Positions 44,440 to 55,959 of a DNA stretch of 64,000 nt are shown in pieces; position 1 is the first letter of the stretch; each line of letters opens with the position of its first letter. The position numbers were made by a program, and so were the translations under genes. The notes below the pieces were generated by a model. The model searched no databases. It was not told where the DNA came from and saw nothing but the letters and a program-made list of their open reading frames with translations. Origin of the DNA: Pyrus communis (lineage: Eukaryota; Streptophyta; Magnoliopsida; Rosales; Rosaceae); assembly GCF_963583255.1 (NCBI RefSeq), contig NC_084817.1, positions 10,298,121 through 10,362,120 on the forward strand. The letters are read 5' to 3'.

Positions 44440-46590
44440 CCAAAAGGTTGCAAGGTAGTGACTAATCCCAACTGAGTTGTGATACCTCTAAAACATAAGT
44501 TACGAGTTGGTCATAGATGGATGCTTTGGATCGTTAGATCCGGATCCAATACCTTCTTGTTAAAATTGTATAGAGGCAAAATGTTCGAATCTTTATTCTT
44601 TTGGAAAGAAGAAAGAATCACAAAGTTGTTGAGGTTAATTCACTTAGATGTTAGTGGCACTTGTCCACAACATAATACTACTCATGTTGTATGACATTCA
44701 CCAAAGATCACTCTCGGTTGGACTATAGTTTATTTTGAATAAACACAAGTCCGAATACTTTGCAAAAGGTTTCAAAGAATTCAAGAAATGTAAGTAGATG
44801 AGTAAGACGTCTAAAGTATTTACCTCCTTAGATTTGATCCAAGGAAAAAGTAACACTTTAGATTAATTTCCTTGAAAAATATCAAGGAAAGTAGCATCGT
44901 AAGATAATGAATTTTTCCATTAGGAGAAGAATGAACATGAATAAGATTTAGTTCGTTGGACATTATCAATTACCCATATATATATGATATATACTTCTAA
45001 GACAACCTAGTTCCTATACCACAAGCTCCAAGGTAGTCCAGAAGGATTTATAAACCGTCTCAGTTGAATGGTTTGAACTTTATGACTATGTCATAGAGTT
45101 GCACCTCTTAATTCGAAAGAAATAAGAATGAAAATCCTTATGACTACATTGAGTGTATATACGATATATACTCAAGGAAATGGTAAAGTACCATTTGACC
45201 CGAAATAATGAAACCTTCACAGCTAATTGGTAGCTTAAGGTGACTACACTCAAAAAGAATGGTTGACTTTGAAGAAACCATCTTTGACGTAGTCTTGGTT
45301 TCAAATAATTCGAAGATTGCTAGCTACAACTAAATGGTGATTTAATGTTTGGACATAATATGGGTTTCCGAAACCATTATTAAGATAGTCTTGATAATAT
45401 ATGTCTAAAACTATAAATCACAAGACAGGTTAGTTGTAGAGATCCATCCATTATGGATCTTAGCAAGCTAGTGGGAGTTATAAGCGTCTTATGAGAAAAG
45501 ATCAATTGTTTGATTTCTCATAAAGATTTAAATGAATCTTTTGTTTACTAGGTTTACAAAAGATTAGTGGGAGTTAATCGTATTCCTAAATTTAAATATA
45601 TATATATGATATATTAATTTTTGGAAATGAAAAGAGTACTTCTTCGTTAAAGTTATTCTATAACGATAGAATGTATATGGGAGATATAGTCTATATAATG
45701 GAATGGAAATCTATAATGATATATTTCAAGATATAATTGGATTATATCAATCCCTAAAATAGACAAGAGATGCTAGGAAGTTTCTCATTTGATGATAAAC
45801 TTCAATTAGAATGACAATTCTAGTGAGACTAGGAAGTTGTTCTTCTCAAAGGGAATGTACCCTTTGACTCCCAAAGAAATAATGCGTAAATAGAATCCTT
45901 TATGCGTAAGCAGAAAGGTGATTTATGTATTTCATATTGTATGAAAAACATTGATATAAGATGTACCTAGAAAGGTACAAGACAATATCAGTGCAAGCCC
46001 AGGATCAGAACCATGGCAACTGTCAAGTGATTCCTTAAGTATTTGAGAAATACTAAAGGATATATTACTCAATAATTGAGAAAGAATTAGAGTAACGTAA
46101 TGGAAGCGTAAATGTATTAGATTATGAATCTAATCCAACATTAGATATTTCTTCATTATGAATGAAGAGATAAACAGATATCTCTTTATTATGACTAAAA
46201 GGATATTTGGATGGAAACATTAAAGTAATGACTTTAGTGTGTTCCATTATGAATGCAAAATATATTGCCATATAGAAGTTTACAACAATGTTGTTTGGAT
46301 GGGAAAGTTCATTTATGAACTCTCTATTCGGTTCCAACCAGAAAGTGTATGACACTAATAGGGCGATAACTCAAGCCAGGGAATCAAGGTCTCATCAAGG
46401 TCCGAACTCAAATGAGAGACTGAACCACATGATTGAGAATCATGTATAATGGTGACGTCGTTATTCTCAAGGTTGCTTCTATGGATAACATATAGATATC
46501 CATTGTCTAGGCCTACTACTCAGCCATTTATGAAATGACTACAGAAGAGGTATCATCACTGATGACTAAGCTGATTGGCTCTAGTGCAAG
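44440..46590 (+). pseudogene. Copia pol relic (integrase to RNase H)
   Basis: Only fragments in several frames remain. An integrase-start-like segment is at about 44500-44800 (the L-I-H-L-D-V-S-G-T-C-P motif near 44635 stands where copia has IHTDVCGP). A reverse-transcriptase C-terminal segment lies near 45990-46060 (PG-x-EPWQ, then L-R-N-T-K region). An RNase H tail runs at about 46240-46540 with an AEYIA-like start and a TKP-like end. Multiple stops and shifts break every domain. It cannot act as a polymerase. Upstream of 44440 the gag part is beyond recognition. Confidence 0.7.
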
Positions 46591-46598
46591 TGGGAGAT

Positions 46599-48393
46599 TG
46601 TTGGAAATGTGCCCTAAAACCAATCATATGATGATACTTTATGGACATTTCACATGTTAAACTAATCTAGTTTAATATTAAGGGAAAACATTATTGTTTG
46701 AGCCGTCTCATATAAATGTTATATGCTTAAACGATAAGTCCAAGGAATATGTGATTGGAAGAATGCGATCTAAAGAAGTTAGATTCATGAGACCATTCTT
46801 TCGTTGACACATCCTAAACGTTCCTGATCATAGGATTGTCAATTGGGCATTGACAGTCCGTTAAGATCAGTACGTGCTATGTCTTCTCTCAGGGAGAGTG
46901 ACTAGTCTCGAGTCATTGGTGTGTGTGACATCAAGACAAGTACGTAGGTGCTCAATAGAGAATGAGTTCACTGAACACGATCAACGAAGAGTTCTCATAT
47001 TCATGTCACATGAGAACTCATGGTTGGGATAATGCAAATTAGTCTTTTGACCTGAGGCATCACAGTTGTCTTGTGGTTAGATCCTTAATCTTTGATTATG
47101 TCAAAGTCACTCCATCAGGAGGGTGTCCACGGCATCGTTGGGGTTAAGCCACTTAGCCATGGAGGCAAGTGAATGCGCAACAAGGGATCTCTAACCTTCA
47201 AACTGTTTGAGGGAGAATACTCTATGATATGATTAAGAATCTTTGGCCAAAGTATGAATGAGATTTAGGAATGTGTTCCAAATCACATTCAAGGTAATCA
47301 TATAAGCACAAGACTCACATTGGATAGTAGACATGAATAAACTATCAAACCAAACAATGTGGTCAAGAGTATTGTATTAGAGAAAGACCGTATTGCATTT
47401 GTAATCCTAAAACTGAATAGGTTCTCCACCTCTTCTGATTAGCTTGGGTAACCATGACATGCTGCTAGGCGTCAACCATGGTTTGTGGAAGCCCTAAAAG
47501 TGTATTATCACTAACGGGAGAATTGAAAGTAAGTTTTAATTCACAATCGATTTGAAAGAGTTTGAATCGCCCACTGCCTCACTAAAAGGAACCTAATGGA
47601 TCGTACACCGTGTAAGGTAGAGATTGAAGATTCAACGAAGATGAGTAAGAATAATTAAATGGTTTAATTATTTATGGCAAGGATTAATTAATCAAACGAA
47701 TAAGTTCGTTAAAGACCTCGGGATAGTTTTGGACCTTAAGGCCCAATGGGCTTCGAACGTCAAGTCCATTGACTTAAGTTGTATGACAACTTAATGAATA
47801 ATGATTCACAAAGGCCCAAATAGCCCAATAAATCCCCTTAGGCCGGCCATTTAGAGGAGGGTAGTGAACTTGGCTTAATTGCAAGTTTGCCACTCCATTG
47901 TGAGGTGGTATAAAGACATCTTTATAGCCATTTCATCCTAAGGGTTTTCTTAGGAGTAAAGATGAGAACACAAACCTCCCTTTGCTCTCAAAGAGGCCGG
48001 CCACCTTGGAGGGATCATCTAGCAATCAAACTCCTCCAAGGTCACTCATTTCTTCTACAATATGCCTTGGTGTGGAGACTTAGAGGTTCTCAATTTTGGG
48101 AACTTGGAGAAACCTTTTCATCCATCCAAATCCATGGATCTAAGATGCAAGGAATGAAGGCCCTCTCTTTGGGTGATTAGCCTTTGCTTATGCAAAGAGG
48201 AATCTACAAAGGTATTGATTTCTCAACTCACTTTGTTTTGAGTTGAGTCTTGGTTCACCTATCTACTAGGCTTTGAAGTTCATGGGTTAAGTTTTGTTTT
48301 TGAGTGCATATAAACATGATTCCGTCTTTTAATTGTTAATTGCATGTTGTTGATGTTGCTCAAATGAACTTGTTTTTCACAAATCTTCCTTCA
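46599..48393 (+). repeat. 3' LTR, 1795 bp
   Basis: Same length as the 5' LTR. It directly follows the polypurine tract and is followed by AGTTT. Confidence 0.93.
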
Positions 48394-48398
48394 AGTTT

Positions 48399-50090
48399 CT
48401 CCAAATTTGTAGCCGAATTTTCTCAATTTCAGATCTAAGAAACGGTGACCATGGGTATTCCGGCCAATTTCCGGCGAAGTCTGCCTAAATTAGACCTCAA
48501 CCAAGAGGTAAAAATGATCCTCTCCTCATGGCTGTTCCCTAGTGTAAGTAATTTCTCAAAATAAAAACTTTCAGTTTTTGGATCGATTCTAGATTTCAAA
48601 TTTTAATTCCATTTTCTGTATGCATGTCGAAGATTGGGGACAAGGAAGGTGAATCAAGGTAGTTTCCAACCTGGGCCGAGAAGAATGGAAGCCTTGGAAG
48701 GTAGTGGGTGAAACTAAGGTGAAGAGGGTTCTTCTAAAAAAATTAAGGTGAACAGGGTGATTTTCTCCTTAACCACAACTATCACATTTTATCTCTTGCT
48801 TGGAAATTTTTTTAAAATTCCCAGGATCCGCAGTTGCAATACTTTTGATGGACAAATTAAAAAAGAAGCAACTGCTTTTATAAAGCTTTTGTAGTCTCAA
48901 GCACGGTAAATATATTAGCACTAGAAAGTGAGGAAATCCACTTTCTTTGGTCAAGTTGGATTCTCTACTATGACTACCATTCTTATCTCTAAACAAATTT
49001 TTAGTGGTATGTATGATATAAAAGGGTAACTTTAACTATTTTGGTTTCATTTTCTCACTCTTTGGTGCCTCGAGTTTTAATTTTTCATAGCTGTGTTGAG
49101 TTTTTTCCAGTTACAATTCGGGAGCCATTGGGAACTTCTAGGGGACCAAAATTGTTTTCAAGTCAAAATACAGGAACCAAATTGTAACTAGACTAGGAGA
49201 TTACATTACCAAAGTAGGAAAGTTCTGTCTTGATTCATAGTTTGGCAACATAATATGTATGTAGGATGTTGTTTTAGAACCGCTTGGTAAGTGTTAAATA
49301 CATCCTATAACATGACTAACTAACAAGCATGGTCATTCAGATATACATGCAATTGAGATCACTGACTAAATCAGATTTCTTTTATATTGAAGCAAATCTT
49401 GCCTATTGGGTGTTTGTGAAAATTCCCCAGAGAGTTAGAAACAAGGATATGATGCAAATCTGAATGTAGGTTGTTTTGGTATGTGTGTGTACGTATAGGG
49501 GTGTTATATTGATATGGCATGCTGCGTAATTTATCTATTTTTGGATTGCTAGATCAAAGAAGGAAGTTCAATTTATCAAGGATCAAGGTTTGGACTGCTA
49601 GACAGCACGTTGCCTTCGGTTTGAGGTATGGAAGTCTCGTGCTTGCAATCTGGCCGCTTACGTGTTTAAATTTCTGGTTTATCAATATGCTCAGGATTTG
49701 GTTAGCAGGTAGTTATGCTAACAAATTAAAGTTCCGTTAAGCATATGGTTGGTAGTCTTGGTGCCCTCCAGATTTGTGTAAAAATCTAGTGCCATCTACA
49801 TGGTCCTATGCTAATGAGCTGCAAGTAAAACTTCAGTCAATGTGTTTTTGTATTTCTTTCTAGCGATCAGCTCTTTGTGCTTGAAATTTGACGATCAGGA
49901 CTTGCCTTTGATTTTATTCAGTGCAGCAGAGTTTTGCATCGATTTGTTCATCTTCTTCCAGATTTCTGTTCCATTTTTTTTGTTTTATATTGTTTTGGGA
50001 TATGTGAATGTAATTTTTTGGGTATTTCTTTGCTTCAATTCTCTCTAATTTTTTGCTGATTAGTTTGAACTCTCATCGCAGCATCAACAT
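48399..50090. other. Interior of the CACTA element, possibly captured leader sequence
   Basis: No full gene is present. 48450-48545 reads like the end of a leader and a short exon with a GTAAGTAA donor. The TTGGGTGTTTGTGAAAATTCCCCAGAG segment near 49405 resembles plant gene leaders. No protein similarity is clear. Confidence 0.35.
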
Positions 50091-50098
50091 CTGCTCTT

Positions 50099-50281
50099 GC
50101 TGCTGCTGCCTTTGACTGGTATTTCCCTATTTGCTGCCCAAACAACAATCCTCTCAGATACTACTTGCTTGGAGTACCATATACCTATATAGTAGTTTGA
50201 AAGCTGACCTGGTTTGAAGAAACCCAGCTCAAACATCCCACCTAGAGAGACAATGGTTTGATCGCCAAAGAGAGATTGGCA
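50099..50281 (-). pseudogene. Captured fragment of a G-type lectin S-receptor-like kinase gene
   Basis: The open frame (50353-50084 in full) contains about 60 residues matching the N terminus of the mature B-lectin domain: QSLFGDQTIVSLGGMFELGF, FFKPG, YYIGIWY and VVWAANREIPV. The intact family has about 800 residues with lectin, S-locus glycoprotein, PAN, membrane and kinase parts. None of these follows here. The normal signal peptide is absent. It lies 450 bp inside the right end of the CACTA element, so it was probably picked up by the transposon. Confidence 0.85.
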
Positions 50282-51387
50282 TGACATGATTAAGCTCTTT
50301 GGAAACAGAGTGTTCAAACACTTTTCAAAGTTTGAGTCCCAACATTTGTTCAAAATTGTATTAAAGATCAGTTATGCAAATTTGTAGTATATTCTTATAT
50401 CAAAGATCTTACAATTTGTTTCCTCACCGAAAAAAGAAAAAAGAAAAAGGGAAATATTCCCATTCAAATCTGGGTGCCCATACAGGGCGTCCGTTTTTTT
50501 TAATATTATTTTGCAACTTTGCCACCGATGTGAATAAGGTTGGCACTGCAGGAAAGGCACCAATGCAATATTGGTAGCCATTGTTACAATAGAGTCCTCT
50601 ACATAGGCCACACTCTCTAGTTTAGTGGGTGCTTGGTGGCCATAGAGGTTTGCCACCAATGTGAGTGGCAACAATTGACAATAGCCACCAAATGAAAAGG
50701 GTGGCGTATAGCCAAATTTCTAGTAGTGATAGATCATCCTTACAAAAATTCAATTCAATCCAAAACCATTTGTTTATTTAATTATCAAGATAAAATTTCA
50801 TTGTTTCTTATATAACAAAGTATTCGTTAATTTTTTTTTTAATCAATTAGATGTCTTAAATATTTCTGATTTGGTTAATATTTTGTAAGGATGATCTATG
50901 AGGTGCAACTTAAAAAATAAACGGTTCAGATCAATCCCCATTTTTATAAAAAAAAAAATGTCGATCCCTTCCCTTAAAGGCATGTATACACACAAGATAT
51001 TTAGGGTTTTAGTGTTCCTACATGGCACATTTAAATCATCTTCCTTATGTTTAAACATTTATTATTATCAAATTAGCTGACCGTTCACTTGGTTTTTTAT
51101 ATGATTATAATTTTATAAATATTTTGATAGACTCAAACTTTTTTTTGTTATAAAGTCAACACAAAATATAAATAGTGATTCCAACTAACAGTATACAATT
51201 TGATTTCCTTTGGGTGGTTTTTTTTTTTTTTTTGTTCGTCAGATGATAGATTTTGTTAGATTAGATGTTAGATTAGTTCGACTGAGTTCAAATCCATGCC
51301 ACCATGTAAGGGCTCAACTCCTTTCCACCATTGTGCATTGTAGTAAAAGGCCACTTGCGATACTAGGGCAACGATGTTCGGAGGGTT

Positions 51388-51580
51388 TTTTATTTTATTT
51401 TTTTTTATTTTTATTTTTTTAAACAAGCGATATTATCTACACTAAGAGGGTGGGGGAGTGGGTTAAGCCTCACAATGGGTTAGCAAGAATGTGGTTTAAT
51501 CTTGTGTTTGGCAAAAATCGAACCTAAGACCTCTTACTTACAAGTGAAGAGGAATACTACTATATCGTAGTACTAAGTGA
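51388..51580 (-). mobile_element. SINE copy 2
   Basis: Read on the minus strand it starts CACTTAGTACTACGATA, has GTATTCCTCTTCACTTGTAAG and a B-box-like TTAGGTTCGATTTTT, and ends in an A-rich tail (the T-rich run at 51388-51422). It matches copy 1 at 17404-17585 over its first half. Confidence 0.65.
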
Positions 51581-51814
51581 TCACAATGTTTAGAATTCTA
51601 TTAGTCTAAGTAAAAAGATAAAAGTATTTTGGGGTTGTCATGTGCTTCAAGATTTTATTCATATTTTTGCTTTCATGAATATTGTAGTATAACTGTACTT
51701 CAGGCACGAATAGAAAATTGTGATCATGAGATGTAGTAATATTTATTGGTAACCCATTCCTTCAAAATTAGCATGCATGTGAACCGTATTTTACAAATAC
51801 GAGTAAGGCCAGTT

Positions 51815-51865
51815 GGTTAGGTAGTTTGTCTATTGTCGCGGTTAGGTAGTCTGTCTATTGTCGCG
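51815..51865. repeat. Tandem duplication of a 25-bp SINE-like unit
   Basis: GGTTAGGTAGTTTGTCTATT plus GTCGCG is repeated with one change. It is followed by CAAATTTGAACCTCC, which resembles a B box, so it may be a fragment of another SINE with a doubled A-box region. Confidence 0.55.
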
Positions 51866-52474
51866 CACTCAAATTTGAACCTCCTTTCCTGTAAACTAGA
51901 GCATTAATGAATTAAAAATACTGTTTTGTCCAAAGAAAAGAAAATGAACGATCTTGTTATATTACAGTTTCTCTCTAGTCGATCAATGTTAGTTTAAAAT
52001 TATTATTTTAGTGTGCAACCCTAAAAAAGGTTTAGAAAAAACCTTGAAATAAAAAACAAAAAATAAAAAAGATAAAATACCTAAGCTAAACATAAACTTA
52101 AAATGACTATATGCAGCTCTTGTTAAAGATCCGACCAAACTCAGCATCAGCTCTTGTTAAAATGACTATATATGCAGCTCTTGTTATTTTCTTTACAGTA
52201 AGCATCAAGATTCGTACGTACCATGTGTACAAAATCCCCACACATCCGGATAAGATATGTTGGTCTATATGGTCAACTGTTTACCATTTATTTATTTTGT
52301 CTCCTCTTCTTATTAATCTGCATTAATATATGTTATATATAGTAATGATATTTTCATTTAGCAATTTCTTGGTCCATGCACCTAAGTGGAAGATGCGTGA
52401 GGCACAAAATTTACTGGTAATAAATTCTTTAGTTTTATTAAACCAACTCAAAATCTCATACCACCTTGTCATCA

Positions 52475-52519
<45 letters not shown>

Positions 52520-53837
52520 GCCAGTCCTCTTCGTGTCATAATCTGCAAGTTATGATCATATATACACTGTTCTTCTCGAATCTTTTCTTGGCATTGTTAT
52601 TTTAAACCAGTTTAAAACTCATAAGCTGCATAGGAGTTCTCAATTATTTGATCAGTTGTATCTTTTACTTCATATTTGGTGTGAGGATAATGAGAACTAA
52701 AAATTGATCTAGTTTCCTGTGTTTATTATGTTATTGAATAGACATAATACATCGTTGCAGAGTTTTACAGCTTAGTTTATTAAATTTTCAATTATTTATG
52801 TAGCTAGGCATCTTATATACTGATCTATTTGCTAAGCTTGTTACATAAAATGGATCGTCTTGGGTGGCAGCGATCAAATATTTTTCTTTTATTATCAAAT
52901 CACAACTTTCATTCCACCGTGAAAGGCCCAATAGAAGATTTGGAAAAAAATAGTAAAGAAGGGTTCTTAGTCGAGCAAATACATGGCACAGATACATCAT
53001 CAATGTGGCGTATTTTGCCAATTATACAAATGAAATTTAGAGAGAACTTACATATGATATTATATGGTTGGCATGGGATGTCATAATGACAGTGTACCCA
53101 TTGTGGAGCTAAAAATGATCATAAGGCGACACGTGGATCTTTGGATAAAAATGATAAAAATACCCTTGAAGCATATCGGGATTCCTACGCGCGAGTAGCG
53201 GGCAATCATCCCTCAATCAAGTCAAAAGTGTCCAAAATAGGTAACAATTCAAAACCTATTTCATCCATCCTCATCAAATCCTCTCCACAAGGTAACTTCC
53301 AAATCTTTCCCTTTTTATTATATTAATTAGCTAATCAATTAGGCAATTATTCTATTAATTGGCTAATTAATTAGTTAATTATTCAATTATACCCAATTAA
53401 ACAAAAATCAAGAACCTAGCCCACAAAGAGAGCCAAGTGGCCGGTCCTCTCTCACCCAAGGAGGCCAGCCACACCCCTATAAAGGGCCTCACATTCTCTC
53501 CAAAACTCACTTGCAATTCTCTTGCTAAAATTTTCTAAATTCTCCAAACATTTTTCCCTCAAAATTTTAACTTTGGCATCGGAGGTTCTTCGGCCAAAGC
53601 CCCCCTCCCCCCATTCATCGTGGGCACGTGAGGCTTTTGGCCTTGACCTAGAGTGTTACTTGTTTTGTAGGTGCAATTTTGTCCAAGATCAAGGAGGAAG
53701 AAATTTGCACCCACACCCATGTCATGTAAGTCATTTTCTTTCCACATTGAATCAAATGAGTTTCATTATTACATATCCAAAACTAAAACCTTGAGATTTC
53801 TCTAAGAATATTGCCATGGTGGTGTGAATCTAATTTA
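51866..53837. other. Unassigned; possible LTR-like segment
   Basis: A (CT)n microsatellite is at 52479-52515. From about 53099 (TGTGGAGCTAAAAATGATCA) to about 53830 the sequence has an LTR-like layout: ACACGTGG early, and CTATAAAGGG as a TATA candidate at 53480 followed by a CT-rich leader. No partner repeat is present in the window, so this remains a suspicion. No gene was recognised. Confidence 0.35.
52479..52515. repeat. (CT)n microsatellite
   Basis: About 18 CT units. Confidence 0.9.
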
Positions 53838-53960
53838 AGTCGCCACTTAGTACTACTATGGTTTAGTGGCATTCTCCGCCTCTTGTAACTTGGTGGTCCT
53901 AAGTTCGAATCTCATGCATAACAAATTTCATGTTAAATTGTTATCCCGATTTTATAATTG
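53838..53960 (+). mobile_element. SINE copy 3, truncated
   Basis: CACTTAGTACTACTATGGTT, then AGTGGCATTC and the B-box-like CTAAGTTCGAATCTC, in the same order as copies 1 and 2. No A tail is present. Confidence 0.5.
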
Positions 53961-55266
53961 GTATTCTCTTTTCTCTTGCTCAAATGGTTGGCCATTTATC
54001 TTTTAGGAGTCAAGCTCATACATTGACTCAAAATTTTCAACCAATTGTATTTGATATTTCCTATATAAATTGAAAGATATCTTTTAGAGGTTCTTGAGGT
54101 TAAGGTACTGGAAGATATTTTATGCCTAGTGGCTAGGAACCAAAAGTGGTGCCAACTGAAAGCCTATGGCTTTACCGTATTCAAACAAAGGGCAGTCTAG
54201 CCGAATTGGCATGAAATAAGCCTAGAGCCGTAATTGAAAAACCAAGAGTAGTCCATGTTGATGAGGCTTCATCCCTTCGATGGTGATGTCAAAGAGGCAC
54301 TAGAAAGAGACAGGTGAAAATAGAAAGGTTGAGAGCCAGTACCTAAGTGCTTGCTAATGCCTCGGCCACTGGCATATTCTCGATCAGACACTTATTGGAT
54401 TTGGAGCAAAAGATGAATTCGTTGTACCAATAAAAATGGAAGACCTCGTGCTCCCCTAGCCAGATGGGTTCGTTGTCCTAGGCGATAAAGTTGTAGTTGA
54501 GGAAATTCTTTGCCAGTTTAGTGATGCCCTCTTTCGAGCAAGCTTTATTGCCATCCTTTAACTTCAAGACCTCTAAGGTTTTCTCGTCGAAGACGGTCTT
54601 CAATTCCATGCCATATTTGTACGTTAACAGAGAGACATCAACAGAGAGGCTGGATGAGGACGTTCTAAAGACAACAATGATGTTAAGCATGGTGAGGCCC
54701 CTTTGGACTGAGTAGCAGGAACATCATATTGATGGTTGGACACTAGAAGTTTTGGGCCACCACTAATAGCTCTCGATCTATATTTATTTTCATGGTGGAG
54801 ATCTTGATGGAGTTAAAATGCCCAATCTTCTCCAAACCTTGTCAAATAATGGCTCTATTCAATTTACCTATGAAGCCCCAAGCAATTGGGGTGAAAAGGC
54901 AGGCCACTTAGGGTTTGGCAACTCCCCATTTTGACCAGTCACCTCCTTTGAAGAATGGGTAACATATTACTCTTCATCAACGAAAGGATGGAGTCTAGAA
55001 CGGTGTTCTAAATTTTTTAATTTTAAAACCAAGAAGATCTTCGGAGATACTCTCAATCACGAAGATTTTGTAAACAAGGAGGTTTGGCAGCAAATTTTAT
55101 GTTGTCCAATAGAAATGACAGTTGACGACTTGGGTTTTGAGAAACCTCATTAAGGTGGGCCGTTTCGACGGCCAGGTTGTTTGGAAGAACGTGTCGTGTG
55201 GGAGAATGAACGGTTGAATTTTGAGGGTCTCTATGAAAGCTTGATGCGTGGAAAATTGGATAGAGC
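53961..55266 (-). other. Decayed, unrecognised sequence
   Basis: Between about 54150 and 55030 the minus strand has protein-like composition with short open pieces (for example 54690-54478) interrupted by stops. This suggests the interior of an old retroelement or a dead gene. I cannot name a domain. Confidence 0.3.
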
Positions 55267-55283
55267 CACGAGTAGAAAAAATC

Positions 55284-55665
55284 ATTTGCGCGACAAAACT
55301 TCATGAGACCAAGGAAAATTCGTTGCGTAAAATAGGTTAGCGCGAATAATATAACACTCTATCACACAAGTTCGTCAGATAGAATTTAATGGGACAAACA
55401 ACTTGTGCGACGCCATGTTTCGTCGCGTAAAAACCGTTTGCGTGACGAAAAATGTGCTCCGTCATGCAAAGGTTCATAGAAAAACACGCGGATGCCTGTA
55501 TTTTGGTGCCAAAAAAAGTACGGCATGCATTACGTTGCGCGAAAAATTATTCGTCGTGCAAAGGTTCCAACACTTATACTGTTAGTTGTTTAGTCAAAGT
55601 GTTGAATGCTGTATTTACTGCATGGTTTTGCACAACGAAGCTTTCGTTGCGCAAAGAAGCCAAAT
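55284..55665. repeat. CACTA subterminal repeat block 1
   Basis: Variants of TTTGCGCGACGAAA and its complement, for example near 55284, 55327, 55424, 55443, 55535, 55551 and 55645. Confidence 0.7.
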
Positions 55666-55959
55666 TTCCTTTAAATTGACAGTTTCGCTCTCTGACTCAA
55701 TCTTAAAATCTTCACTTTTACCGAATTATTATTCCAATTTTTGTTTGTTTTCCCGTACGCGATGGCAGACTTTAGTGGTCCTTTGTAAAAAAACTTTCTG
55801 GGAAGGGTAATACGTACTAATTTTGTTGGTTGTGTAAATTAATTAAATATTTAAGTAGACTATTATAAGTGTTTATTTTGTTGGTAGTTAAGAAAAAAAA
55901 AGAGCTATGACATGTGTTCGATGCACTTATACTGCTAAGAGCCACTACTGAATCACTTA

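Larger units (their letters stand above)
39304..48393 (+). mobile_element. Copia element with 1.8-kb LTRs (Angela/BARE-like), coding region decayed
   Basis: Two 1795-bp LTRs (TGTTGGAAATGTGC...CTTCCTTCA) are flanked by an exact 5-bp duplication AGTTT (39299-39303 and 48394-48398). A primer site TGGTATCAAGAGCC (41101-41114) and a polypurine tract AAGTGGGAGAT (46588-46598) are in place. By eye the LTRs differ at only about 11 positions, so insertion was recent. The 5.5-kb interior holds pol remnants full of stops. Terminal sequence and LTR length resemble Angela/BARE elements, a family guess. Confidence 0.9.
38842..50728. mobile_element. Non-autonomous CACTA element carrying a gene fragment
   Basis: The left end starts CACTACTAGAA and the right end is TTCTAGTAGTG. 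Subterminal GCCACCAAT or GGTGGC motifs recur on the left (about 38894, 38935, 38963, 38981) and on the right (about 50520, 50634, 50650, 50681). The flanking triplets are ACA and ATA. The uninterrupted MITE arm (CTC-ATA-GATC) supports ATA as the original 3-bp duplication with one mutated copy. Excluding the nested retrotransposon it is about 2.8 kb. It has no transposase. Confidence 0.82.
38726..50983. mobile_element. MITE-like inverted repeat split by the CACTA element
   Basis: The left arm (38726-38841 continued at 50729-50747) matches the right arm (50881-50983) in inverted orientation. Shared blocks are CATGCC(C)TTTA...AAGGGA, a T run, GATC-AAC-G, AAGT and ATAGATCATCCTTACAAAA. Without the insertions it is about 370 bp. 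The uninterrupted right arm shows the sequence that the CACTA element broke. Confidence 0.6.

Noticed and set aside
49519..50048. Two hydrophobic plus-strand frames as possible membrane proteins
   Set aside because: They are short, AT- and T-rich, without family similarity, and lie within the CACTA interior.
50084..50353. Functional small lectin protein
   Set aside because: The fragment lacks a signal peptide and most of the lectin fold and sits inside a transposon; it is better read as a captured exon piece.
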